From assembly GCA_910586675.1 (NCBI GenBank), contig CAJUJO010000009.1, positions 21,110 through 53,154 of the forward strand: a DNA stretch of 32,045 nt, written 5' to 3'. The notes under the pieces are model-generated. The model was given only the letters and a program-made list of their open reading frames with translations, was not told the DNA's origin and made no database searches. How positions within the stretch are numbered: position 1 is the stretch's first letter; every line of letters starts with the position of its first letter. This stretch comes from an uncultured Christensenellaceae bacterium. Its GTDB lineage: Bacteria; Bacillota; Clostridia; Christensenellales; Borkfalkiaceae. The position numbers and the translations under genes were made by a program. Below are positions 1 to 7,511 of the stretch, piece by piece.

Positions 1-43
1 GCAATTAATTTATATAAAAACAAAAAATATATCCTTCAAACGA

Positions 44-72
44 TTGACTTTCTTTGTGAAATACAGTATACT
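44..72 (+). promoter_or_regulatory. Sigma-A-type promoter of the regulator-potABCD operon
   Basis: TTGACT (44-49) and TATACT (67-72) are separated by exactly 17 bases, close to the housekeeping sigma consensus. The predicted transcript starts near 79, leaving a leader of about 110 bases before the regulator start at 189. The first 40 bases of the window are AT-rich with no recognisable gene. Confidence 0.75.
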
Positions 73-97
73 TTTCGCAGTTTTGGTTTATTTTTAG

Positions 98-112
98 TAA
101 ACTTTACGTTTA
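98..112. promoter_or_regulatory. Possible operator: short inverted repeat in the leader
   Basis: TAAAC (98-102) and GTTTA (108-112) form a 5+5 inverted repeat around a 5-base centre, about 20-35 bases downstream of the predicted transcription start. AGTTTTG also occurs twice nearby (79-85 and 112-118). The position would suit autorepression by the HTH-cupin protein encoded just downstream, but the arms are short and the link is an inference. Confidence 0.3.
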
Positions 113-188
113 GTTTTGCTGTGATTCAGTAAAAATGCACAAAAAGTTTATAATTACTAAACCGACACGGGAGGAATATTTCCGAATT

Positions 189-722
189 ATGGAACTTGGC
201 GCAAAGCTGAAAGACATGCGGCAGAAAAAAAATCTGACGCAGGAAGAACTCGCCGACCGATGCGAACTCACCAAAGGTTATATCTCGCAATTAGAGAACG
301 ACCTTACAAGCCCGTCTATTGCGACACTCGTCGACCTATTGAATGCCTTGGGGAGCAATTTATCCGATTTCTTCCACGAAGAGGCGGAAGAAAAAGTCGT
401 CTTTACGCAGGAAGAGTATATTGAAAAACAGACGGACGGTATGCTTTGGAATTGGGTCATTCCCAACGCGCAGAAGAACGCAATGGAACCCCTGCTCGTC
501 GAGCTGGAGGCGGGTGCGGCGACGGGAGCGGATTTTCCGCACGAAGGCGAAGAATTCGGCTACGTGCTCGAAGGAAAAATCGCCGTTGTGAAAGCAGGGA
601 AAAGCCATACCGCCAAAAAAGGCGAAAGCTTTTATTTTACCGCCGATAAAGAACACTGCATCGTCAATAAGGGAAAAGGAAAAGCCAAATTTCTGTGGAT
701 CTCCACTCCCCCCAATTTTTGA
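189..722 (+). CDS. HTH (XRE-type) transcriptional regulator with C-terminal cupin domain, probable polyamine-uptake regulator
   Basis: The 177-residue protein has an N-terminal XRE/Cro helix-turn-helix (about residues 5-60, including LTQEELADRCELTKGYISQL) and a C-terminal cupin fold (about 105-175, with PHEGEEFGYVLEGK). This is the architecture of PuuR-like and related small-ligand regulators, in which the cupin binds the effector. I chose the ATG at 189 because GGGAGGAA lies at 169-176 and the HTH begins straight after it. The earlier ATG at 135 has no Shine-Dalgarno site. It lies 23 bases upstream of potA on the same strand and is probably co-transcribed, so it is inferred to control the polyamine importer, perhaps together with itself. 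The ligand cannot be read from the sequence. Confidence 0.88.
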   Translation: MELGAKLKDMRQKKNLTQEELADRCELTKGYISQLENDLTSPSIATLVDLLNALGSNLSDFFHEEAEEKVVFTQEEYIEKQTDGMLWNWVIPNAQKNAMEPLLVELEAGAATGADFPHEGEEFGYVLEGKIAVVKAGKSHTAKKGESFYFTADKEHCIVNKGKGKAKFLWISTPPNF

Positions 723-745
723 ATAATTTACCGAGGAGAAAAGCA

Positions 746-2251
746 ATGTCCGAACACATTATCGAATTGCAAAACGTAACCAAATATTACGACGACAACC
801 TCGTCATCGATGACGTCAGTTTTTATGTAAAAAAGGGTGAATTTATCACATTCCTCGGACCTTCGGGCTGCGGAAAGACGACGACTTTGCGCATGATCGC
901 GGGATTCGATCTTCCCACAAAGGGAAAAATCCTGCTAAACGGCAAAGACATTTCCCTTTTGCCTCCCAATAAGCGCCCTGTCAACACTGTTTTTCAGCGC
1001 TACGCTCTTTTTCCTCATTTGAATATCTACGATAATATCGCATTCGGACTGAGAATGAAGCGCGTGCGCAACACCTATCGCAACGAGAGCGGAGAAACGT
1101 ACACAAAAACGGAAAAACTGACCAAAGCGGAAATTGCCGCAAAGGTAAAAAAAGCGCTTGAAATCGTCGATTTGGAGGGATTTGAAAAGCGTTCCGTCGC
1201 TACCCTTTCGGGCGGTCAGCAGCAGCGCGTCGCAATCGCGCGGGCAATCGTCAACGAACCGGAAATTCTCCTTTTAGACGAGCCGCTCGGCGCCCTCGAC
1301 TTAAAGATGCGCAAGGAAATGCAGATCGAGCTCAAAGAAATGCATAAACGCCTAGGCATTACCTTCATTTACGTTACGCACGATCAGGAAGAAGCGCTCA
1401 CCATGTCTGATACCATTGTCGTCATGGCGGACGGGGTCGTTCAGCAAATCGGAACCCCTACCGACATTTACAACGAGCCGGCGAATACCTTCGTCGCCGA
1501 CTTTATCGGCGAGAGCAATATCTTCAACGGAACGGTAACCGGAAGCAGAAAAGTCAAATTCTGCGGCAAAACGTTCGATTGCGTAGACGACTTCGAAAAG
1601 AACGAAATGGTGGACGTCGTCGTACGCCCCGAAGATATCGTCATGTGCGCACCCGACGAAGGCACGCTCAAAGGCACCGTCATCTCTGTCGTATTCAAAG
1701 GTATTCATTATGAAATCACCGTTCAGGTGGGCAAATACGAGGTCGTCATACAGAGCACCGAAAAGCGCGAGGAAGGTGAAACGATCGGCATGAAAATCCC
1801 CGCACAGGAGATTCACCTCATGAAACGGCTGTACACTTTGAACAGCTTCGACGGCGTTATCACAAAACGCAATACCGTGGAATTTGCCGACGGCGAATTT
1901 GAATGCGACGTAACGCAGCTTTATCCGGGCAGCAGCATCGACGAAGAAGATTACCTCGTAACCGCCGCAGGAGAAAAAATCGACCTGACGGGAACGGAAG
2001 TAAAAGTCGAGGTCGGGCTGGAAGACATCTCTATCAGCGACGACGAAAACGCGGGCGGCACCAAAGGACATATCATTTCCATTATTTATAAGGGCGACCA
2101 TTACCGCCTTATCGTACGCACGGAAGAGAGCGAAGAAGATTTCGTCTTTTCAACGGACGATTTGTGGAACGAAAACGACTTCGTGTCCGTCATTATACCC
2201 AAAGACAAAATCAAACTGTCGTTGAAAAACGTCGAGGAGAAAAAGAGATGA
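746..2251 (+). CDS. potA: Spermidine/putrescine ABC importer, ATP-binding subunit PotA, with duplicated C-terminal domain
   Basis: This cytoplasmic ATPase powers polyamine import. Visible motifs are Walker A GPSGCGKTT (about 38-46), signature LSGGQQQR (154-161), Walker B ILLLDEP with D178/E179, and the switch histidine H212. The start at 746 follows GAGGAG with a 7-base gap. At 501 residues it is much longer than the usual PotA of roughly 350-380. About 20 extra residues sit in the helical region (near RNTYRNESGE). The C-terminal TOBE/MOP-like regulatory region occurs twice: copy 1 about 258-358 and copy 2 about 366-497. Paired landmarks are NIFNGTV/NSFDGVI, VVVRPEDI/VEVGLEDI, VISVVFKGIHY/IISIIYKGDHY and MKIPAQEIHL/VIIPKDKIKL. 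The stop overlaps the potB start as ATGA. The assignment to polyamines rests on family resemblance and the operon. Confidence 0.93.
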   Translation: MSEHIIELQNVTKYYDDNLVIDDVSFYVKKGEFITFLGPSGCGKTTTLRMIAGFDLPTKGKILLNGKDISLLPPNKRPVNTVFQRYALFPHLNIYDNIAFGLRMKRVRNTYRNESGETYTKTEKLTKAEIAAKVKKALEIVDLEGFEKRSVATLSGGQQQRVAIARAIVNEPEILLLDEPLGALDLKMRKEMQIELKEMHKRLGITFIYVTHDQEEALTMSDTIVVMADGVVQQIGTPTDIYNEPANTFVADFIGESNIFNGTVTGSRKVKFCGKTFDCVDDFEKNEMVDVVVRPEDIVMCAPDEGTLKGTVISVVFKGIHYEITVQVGKYEVVIQSTEKREEGETIGMKIPAQEIHLMKRLYTLNSFDGVITKRNTVEFADGEFECDVTQLYPGSSIDEEDYLVTAAGEKIDLTGTEVKVEVGLEDISISDDENAGGTKGHIISIIYKGDHYRLIVRTEESEEDFVFSTDDLWNENDFVSVIIPKDKIKLSLKNVEEKKR

Positions 2252-3039
2252 AAATGCCGCGTTTTTCCCGAAAGACGCTGTGCATTCCGTACGCCGTCTT
2301 TTTACTTTTTTTCGTTATCGTCCCCATGCTCGTGATCGTGTTTTATGCGTTTACGGACACAGCTAACGGATTTTCCTTCTCTAATTTTATCAATTTCTTT
2401 TCCGACCCTACCAAACTGAGTACCATCGTGTATTCGTTTGTCATTGCATTGATCACGACCGCCGTCTGCTTGCTCCTCGCTTATCCCGTAGCCTATATCC
2501 TCTCGCGGAGTAAAATGAAAAAAAAGAACGTAATCCTCATGCTCTTCGTAACGCCGATGTGGATCAACTTCGTCCTGCGCATCAACGCAATCAGGGAGCT
2601 GCTCAAATGGATCGGACTTTTGGGTGAAGCCAACTATTTTAATACGATATTCGGTATGGTTTACGATTTTCTCCCCTTCATGATCCTGCCCCTCTACACA
2701 ACAATGCTGAAAATCGATAACAATCTCTATGAAGCAAGCGCCGACTTGGGCGGAAATGCCTTTATCACCTTTACGCGCATCACGCTTCCCCTTTCCATGC
2801 CGGGTATTATGAGCGGCATCACGATGGTTTTTCTTCCTTCGATGACCAATTACGTCGTATCCGATATGCTCGGCAATTCCAAAGTTACAATTATCGGTAA
2901 ATTTATCGAAACCTATTTCGGCACCGATTGGCATATGGGCTCCATGATTGCCCTCATTCTACTCGTCGTCGTGTTCGTTTCCACCCTTCTATCGGGCGGA
3001 TTCAAATCGGAAGATAATGTAAGGGGGGCGAATATATGA
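2248..3039 (+). CDS. potB: Polyamine ABC importer permease PotB
   Basis: This 263-residue integral membrane permease has about six hydrophobic segments; the first covers about residues 9-30 (IPYAVFLLFFVIVPMLVIVF). The cytoplasmic EAA loop that contacts the ATPase is recognisable as EASADLGGNAFITFTRITLP. Its length is typical of PotB-class permeases. The start at 2248 forms ATGA with the potA stop and has GAGGAG upstream at 2234-2239; ATG at 2254 is an alternative only two codons further on. It should pair with PotC to form the channel and is translationally coupled to both neighbours. Confidence 0.93.
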   Translation: MKMPRFSRKTLCIPYAVFLLFFVIVPMLVIVFYAFTDTANGFSFSNFINFFSDPTKLSTIVYSFVIALITTAVCLLLAYPVAYILSRSKMKKKNVILMLFVTPMWINFVLRINAIRELLKWIGLLGEANYFNTIFGMVYDFLPFMILPLYTTMLKIDNNLYEASADLGGNAFITFTRITLPLSMPGIMSGITMVFLPSMTNYVVSDMLGNSKVTIIGKFIETYFGTDWHMGSMIALILLVVVFVSTLLSGGFKSEDNVRGANI

Positions 3040-3836
3040 TCAAAAAGTGTTTGAAATGGTTTTATATCGGTTTGATTCTTCTCTTTCTATACGCCCCTAT
3101 TCTTTTACTCGCGGTATACAGCTTTAATTCCGTAGACATGATAGGAACCTGGGGAGAATTTTCCTTCCGCCATTACGCCAAACTGTTCGGCGACCCCGTC
3201 ATTCTGGAAATGATTGGAAACACGCTGGTGCTCGCCCTTTCGGCAGCCGTACTTTCCACCGTGCTCGGTACGGCAGGAGCATTAGGCATTTATTACTGCA
3301 AAAAGAGAATAAGAACAGTGCTCGGCGGAGTTTCCCAAATCCCTATTATCAACGCGGAAATCGTAACGGCACTTGCACTCGTCATCACGTTCGTCTCTGT
3401 CGGAATGGAAAAATCATTTTTCACGCTTTTGATCGGACATATGGTCATATGCACGCCCTTCGTTGTCTTGTCTGTTACGCCGAAACTCAAACAGATGGAC
3501 AACAGCTTATATGAAGCCGCGCTCGATTTGGGCGCAAGCCCCGCAAAAGCGCTCTTCAAAATCGTACTACCGCAAATTATCCCGGGAATCGTTTCGGGCT
3601 TTATGCTCGCAGTAACGATGTCTCTCGACGATTATATCGTTACAAGTTACACGAAGCCCTCCACCTTTAATACCATTTCCACCTATGTTTACAACGCTAC
3701 GACGAAAGGAAACGCGCATACCGCCGAAACGCTGGCATCCTTCTGGGCGTTAACGACGATCATCTTCGTGATCATTCTCGCCGTCGTACTCTGCGCAAAC
3801 CTTGCGGCGAGCAAGAAAAAGGAGGCGAAGAAATGA
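3036..3836 (+). CDS. potC: Polyamine ABC importer permease PotC
   Basis: This 266-residue membrane permease starts with a hydrophobic helix (WFYIGLILLFLYAPILLLAVYS, about 9-30) followed by the NSVDMIG-type periplasm-facing loop common in PotC. An EAA loop is present as EAALDLGASPAKALFKIVLP, and SLDDYIVTSY further on is typical of the family. Start and stop both use ATGA overlaps (3036-3039 with potB, 3833-3836 with potD), so the four transporter genes look translationally coupled. It is expected to form the heterodimeric channel with PotB. Confidence 0.93.
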   Translation: MIKKCLKWFYIGLILLFLYAPILLLAVYSFNSVDMIGTWGEFSFRHYAKLFGDPVILEMIGNTLVLALSAAVLSTVLGTAGALGIYYCKKRIRTVLGGVSQIPIINAEIVTALALVITFVSVGMEKSFFTLLIGHMVICTPFVVLSVTPKLKQMDNSLYEAALDLGASPAKALFKIVLPQIIPGIVSGFMLAVTMSLDDYIVTSYTKPSTFNTISTYVYNATTKGNAHTAETLASFWALTTIIFVIILAVVLCANLAASKKKEAKK

Positions 3837-5347
3837 ACGCTAAAAAAACGATATCCGTAATACTCTCCGCGCTCCTGCTACTCCCCTCTCTCGCGCTGCT
3901 CGGCGGCTGCGGCGGAGAACAGGAAATCCGCCTGCGCATATATAATTGGGAAGAATATATCGACGAGGGCGGCGAAGATTCCTACGCATACGATCCGATC
4001 GACAATCCCGACGCCCCCTCGATGATAGACGATTTCGAGAGCTGGTACGAAGAAACCTACGAAAAACCTATCCGCGTGGAATATTCCACGTTCGGTACGA
4101 ACGAGGATTTGTACAACCAGCTCAAACTGGGCAATTCTTACGATCTCGTTTGTCCTTCCGAATACATGATCATGAAGCTGGCGGCAGAAAATATGCTGCA
4201 ACCGCTGTCCGAAGAATTTTTCGACGGTAGCAAGGAAGAGAATTACTATATCAACAACGTATCCCCCTATATTCAAGGTGTATTCGAAACGGGAAAAATC
4301 ACCGCCGACGGAGAAGAGCACCGTTGGAGTGATTACGCCGCCGGTTATATGTGGGGCACGACGGGGCTCATTTACAACCCCGAAACGGTATCGGACGAGG
4401 ATTTGAAACAGGGTTGGAGCATCATGCTCGATGAAAAGTACCGTAAGAAGGTTACCACGAAAGACAACGTGCGGGATTCCTATTTCGTCGGCCTTGCAAT
4501 CAATTATTACGAAGATTTGATGAAGTTGAAACAAGATCACACGGAAGGAATTTTATCCGATAACGACTACAACGCCGCAATCACCGAAATCATGAACAGA
4601 ACGGACGAAAAATCGGTTGCGGAAGTACAGCAGATTTTGCTTGATATGAAAGCAAACATTTTCGGCTTCGAAACGGACACGGGAAAATCGGATATGGTAA
4701 AAGGAACGATTTCCCTGAATTTCGCTTGGAGCGGCGATGCCGTTTATGCCATGGACCTTGCCGAAGAGGAAGGCGTTTACCTCAACTTCCATATTCCCGA
4801 AGAGGGTGCAAACCTCTTTTTCGACGGCTGGGTCATGCCGAAAGGCGCAAACGCGCAGGCGGCGGAAGCGTTTATCAATTTCATGTCGATGCCGGAAAAC
4901 GCCGTACGCAATATGGATTACATCGGATATTCCTCCGTCATAGCGGGAGAAGAGATTCTTTCGTATATCGAAGAAATTTACAGCGCGGAAGAGAACGACG
5001 AAACCGCCGTCCCCTATGATTTAAGTTACTTTTTCGGCGAAGAAGTTATTATTCTCGCCCCCGAGGAACAGCTCGACCGCCAGCTTTACGGACAATATCC
5101 GCCCGAAAGCGTTATGCTTCGCTGCGCGGTAATGGATTATTACGGGGAAGCCGATGCGCGCATTAACGAATTATGGACAAAGGTCAAAGGCGAAATGCTC
5201 GACGCCTGGGCAATCGTCGTCATATGCGTCGCCGTCGTCTTGATCGCACTCTTTGTTATCTACGTAAAGCTCGGAAGCAAAATCGACTTTTTCCGATTAA
5301 AGCCGAAAAAAGGCTACGTACGAATCGATCAACAGCCGCTCAGATGA
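3833..5347 (+). CDS. potD: Polyamine-binding lipoprotein PotD with an added C-terminal transmembrane helix
   Basis: This extracellular solute-binding component should deliver spermidine or putrescine to PotBC. The 504-residue product begins with a lipoprotein signal peptide ending in the lipobox LGGC (lipidated Cys about residue 26). The mature part opens with IRLRIYNWEEYID, and later WSDYAAGYMWGTTGLIYNPE and SLNFAWSGDAVYAMDLAEEE are characteristic of PotD/PotF. An acidic insert (EGGEDSYAYDPIDNPDAP) follows the first strand. Unusually, after the binding domain there is a strongly hydrophobic stretch at about 459-478 (WAIVVICVAVVLIALFVIYV) followed by a basic tail, which would make a second membrane anchor. 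ATGA overlap couples it to potC, and a palindromic terminator follows directly. The exact ligand cannot be decided from the sequence. Confidence 0.92.
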   Translation: MNAKKTISVILSALLLLPSLALLGGCGGEQEIRLRIYNWEEYIDEGGEDSYAYDPIDNPDAPSMIDDFESWYEETYEKPIRVEYSTFGTNEDLYNQLKLGNSYDLVCPSEYMIMKLAAENMLQPLSEEFFDGSKEENYYINNVSPYIQGVFETGKITADGEEHRWSDYAAGYMWGTTGLIYNPETVSDEDLKQGWSIMLDEKYRKKVTTKDNVRDSYFVGLAINYYEDLMKLKQDHTEGILSDNDYNAAITEIMNRTDEKSVAEVQQILLDMKANIFGFETDTGKSDMVKGTISLNFAWSGDAVYAMDLAEEEGVYLNFHIPEEGANLFFDGWVMPKGANAQAAEAFINFMSMPENAVRNMDYIGYSSVIAGEEILSYIEEIYSAEENDETAVPYDLSYFFGEEVIILAPEEQLDRQLYGQYPPESVMLRCAVMDYYGEADARINELWTKVKGEMLDAWAIVVICVAVVLIALFVIYVKLGSKIDFFRLKPKKGYVRIDQQPLR

Positions 5348-5348
5348 G

Positions 5349-5384
5349 AAAGAAACCCGCAGGCAATTGCCTGCGGGTTTCTTT
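5349..5384. terminator. Bidirectional intrinsic terminator between convergent operons
   Basis: A perfect 36-base palindrome (AAAGAAACCCGCAGGCAA and its exact reverse complement) begins one base after the potD stop and ends eight bases before the end of the convergent PLP-enzyme gene. It has a GC-rich stem core and ends in TTTCTTT on either strand, so it can terminate both the potABCD transcript and the miaB-mutSL transcript. Confidence 0.9.
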
Positions 5385-5392
5385 ATGTTTAA

Positions 5393-6613
5393 TCACAATA
5401 ATTTTTCTAAAACCGTTCTGCATGCGATTTTGCAGTGTTCATACGTGAGCCCGCCCTGAAAATAAGCGGTAAACGGCTGCCTGATCGGAGCGTCGGCGGA
5501 AAGCTCGATGCTTGCGCCCTGCACAAAGGTACCTGCCGCCATTATCACTTTGCAATCGTATCCCGGCATATCCCACGCTTCCAATTTGACAAACGAATCT
5601 ACGGGAGAAACTTCCTGAACGGACTGAATAAAATCGATAAGCTCTTTTTCCGTTGAAAAGCGCACGGCGCGCGTAATATCCGGAGGCACCCTATCCGCCG
5701 AAGGAAAATTAGTATAACCCAACTCTTCCAAACACGCCCCGATCAACAAGCCCCCTTTCAGCGACTGTCCGACGACGTGCGGCGCAAGAAAAAATCCCTG
5801 ATAAAATTGCTGATAACCGTAGGCGTAAGAACCGACTTCCGCACCGACGGACGGCGCCGTGAGTCGGTACTCCGCAAGCTCGGTATACTTTCTGTTTCCC
5901 GCAATGTACCCACCCGTCGGCGCAAGACCTCCCCCGGGATTTTTTATGAGAGAACCGACGATAATGTCCGCTCCCACTTCCGTCGGTTCGCGCGTTTCGG
6001 CAAATTCACCATAGCAGTTATCAACAAAGATGCAGCCCTTAAAGTTTCGGGCACGTAAAAAGGAACTCATTGCTCCGATTTCGTCTACGGTGAACGCGTC
6101 GCGCAATTCATATCCGCGCGAGCGCTGAATATACACGAGCTTATAATCTTCTTCTCCAAGACTTTTTGAAACCGCGGAATAATCGACCTTTCCTTCTTTA
6201 GTAAGCTCCGTAACGTCAAACCGAACGCCGAAATCGGCAAGCGAACCGTTTTCCTTCCCCCAAATTACGCCGCGAATGGTATCGTAGGGCATCCCCGTAA
6301 TACACAGAGCCTTATCCTGCGGGCGGAGAATCCCAAAGAGCGCAACGGTTAATGCATGCGTTCCGCTGAGAATCGCGGGGGAAACGACGGCGCTTTCCGC
6401 ACCGAAGGCACGCGCGTAAACTCTGCCCAAACGCTCCTTTCCCTCGTCTCCGTACCCGTAACCCGTTGAAGGAAGAAAATGCCGCAGAGCAATGTTTTCT
6501 TCCCGAAAGGCGTTCAGAACCTTTTCTTGATTAAACAAAACCGTTTTGTCGATTTCGGAAAAAAGCCCTCCGAGCTTTTTCTCCTGCCTTGCTATAATTT
6601 CATTCGCCGTCAT
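5393..6613 (-). CDS. PLP-dependent methionine gamma-lyase/YnbB-like family protein (also called aluminium-resistance protein family)
   Basis: The 406-residue protein matches the fold-type I PLP family that includes B. subtilis YnbB. Landmarks are LPSTGYGYGDEGKERLGRVY (about 49-68), the substrate-loop region SPAILSGTHALT, the strand VDNCYGEF with the PLP-contacting aspartate, and the presumed Schiff-base lysine in SLIKNPGGGLAP. The biochemical role of this family is poorly defined; lyase activity is suggested by its relationship to cystathionine/methionine gamma-lyases. The gene overlaps the end of miaA by 14 bases and is the last gene of the miaB-mutS-mutL-miaA run. B. subtilis also has a ynbB gene close to miaA, which supports the identity. 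The start at 6613 is preceded by a moderate AAAGGTG site. Confidence 0.85.
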   Translation of the reverse strand: MTANEIIARQEKKLGGLFSEIDKTVLFNQEKVLNAFREENIALRHFLPSTGYGYGDEGKERLGRVYARAFGAESAVVSPAILSGTHALTVALFGILRPQDKALCITGMPYDTIRGVIWGKENGSLADFGVRFDVTELTKEGKVDYSAVSKSLGEEDYKLVYIQRSRGYELRDAFTVDEIGAMSSFLRARNFKGCIFVDNCYGEFAETREPTEVGADIIVGSLIKNPGGGLAPTGGYIAGNRKYTELAEYRLTAPSVGAEVGSYAYGYQQFYQGFFLAPHVVGQSLKGGLLIGACLEELGYTNFPSADRVPPDITRAVRFSTEKELIDFIQSVQEVSPVDSFVKLEAWDMPGYDCKVIMAAGTFVQGASIELSADAPIRQPFTAYFQGGLTYEHCKIACRTVLEKLL

Positions 6614-7511
6614 ATATTTTACACACCTTTTCTACCGCTAACTCGAAATTTTCAGGCGGCAACCAAGTTAAATTTTGCATTCTTTTGAAAAAAGTTATTT
6701 GCCTTTTGGCGTAATTCCGCGTGTTTTTCTTTATTATGTCTGACATATTACTTACGTTATCTTTATTTTTCAGACATTCGACCACTTCTTTATAACCGAT
6801 GCCCTGCATACACTGCGCATTTTCGGGCACACCTTCCACAAGCAACCCTTTCACCTCTTCGACTAATCCCTCCGCAATCATCCCGTCTACGCGCGCATTG
6901 ATCCGTCCGTAAAGCGCTTCGCGGGGATAATCGAAGGCAAACGCGCGAAATTCATATCTGGGCGCGTCGCCGTCGCATTGTTCGGATTTCTTCCTTCCCG
7001 TCAGGTCAAAAATTTCCAGCGCGCGAATCACCCGCTTGACGTCGTTCTCATGAAGTTTTTCCGCACTCTCCTTATCACATGCGCACAGCAATCCGTGCAG
7101 ATAGTTTCTGCCCTTTTCTTCGGCTATCCGTTCGTACTTCCTCCGCACTGCGGGATCAGCGGGCGTTGTTCCGAATGAACTTCGATAAAGCAGAGCATTC
7201 ATATAAAAGCCCGTTCCGCCGCACAGCACAGGTACTTTCCCGCGCGCGAATATATCTTCCAATATCGGTAACGCCAAACGCTCGTAATCGCTTACCGAAA
7301 AATTTTCGGTAGGTTCGGCGACGTCTATCATGTAATGCGGAATCCCGCGCCGTTCTTCTTTGGAAGGTTTCGCCGTGCCGATATTTAATCCGCGATACAC
7401 GAGCAGCGCGTCTGCGGAAATAATTTCACCGCCCAAGCGCTCCGCAACCGCCACCGAAAGAGCCGTCTTCCCCGTTGCCGTCGCACCGCACACGGCGAGA
7501 ACTTTTTTCAT
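6600..7511 (-). CDS. miaA: tRNA dimethylallyltransferase MiaA
   Basis: MiaA transfers a dimethylallyl group to N6 of A37 in tRNAs reading UNN codons. The 303-residue length is typical. Motifs are the P-loop GATATGKT (residues 9-16), ISADALLVYRGLNIGTAKP (substrate and tRNA contact region), IPHYMIDV, VLCGGTGFY, and RNYAKRQITFF near the C terminus. The start at 7511 comes directly after the mutL stop (TAAATG) with AGAGG upstream. MiaB, which acts on the MiaA product, is encoded by the first gene of the same run, so both steps of ms2i6A37 synthesis are co-transcribed here. Confidence 0.97.
   Translation of the reverse strand: MKKVLAVCGATATGKTALSVAVAERLGGEIISADALLVYRGLNIGTAKPSKEERRGIPHYMIDVAEPTENFSVSDYERLALPILEDIFARGKVPVLCGGTGFYMNALLYRSSFGTTPADPAVRRKYERIAEEKGRNYLHGLLCACDKESAEKLHENDVKRVIRALEIFDLTGRKKSEQCDGDAPRYEFRAFAFDYPREALYGRINARVDGMIAEGLVEEVKGLLVEGVPENAQCMQGIGYKEVVECLKNKDNVSNMSDIIKKNTRNYAKRQITFFKRMQNLTWLPPENFELAVEKVCKIYDGE

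Noticed and set aside
1..188. tRNA, riboswitch or small gene in the left end
   Set aside because: Only a promoter and short repeats are visible; no cloverleaf, extensive structure or ribosome-site-led short frame was found.
1352..2101. Open frame of 249 codons on the minus strand opposite potA
   Set aside because: Its composition is typical of an antisense shadow, and PotA is well supported on the plus strand.
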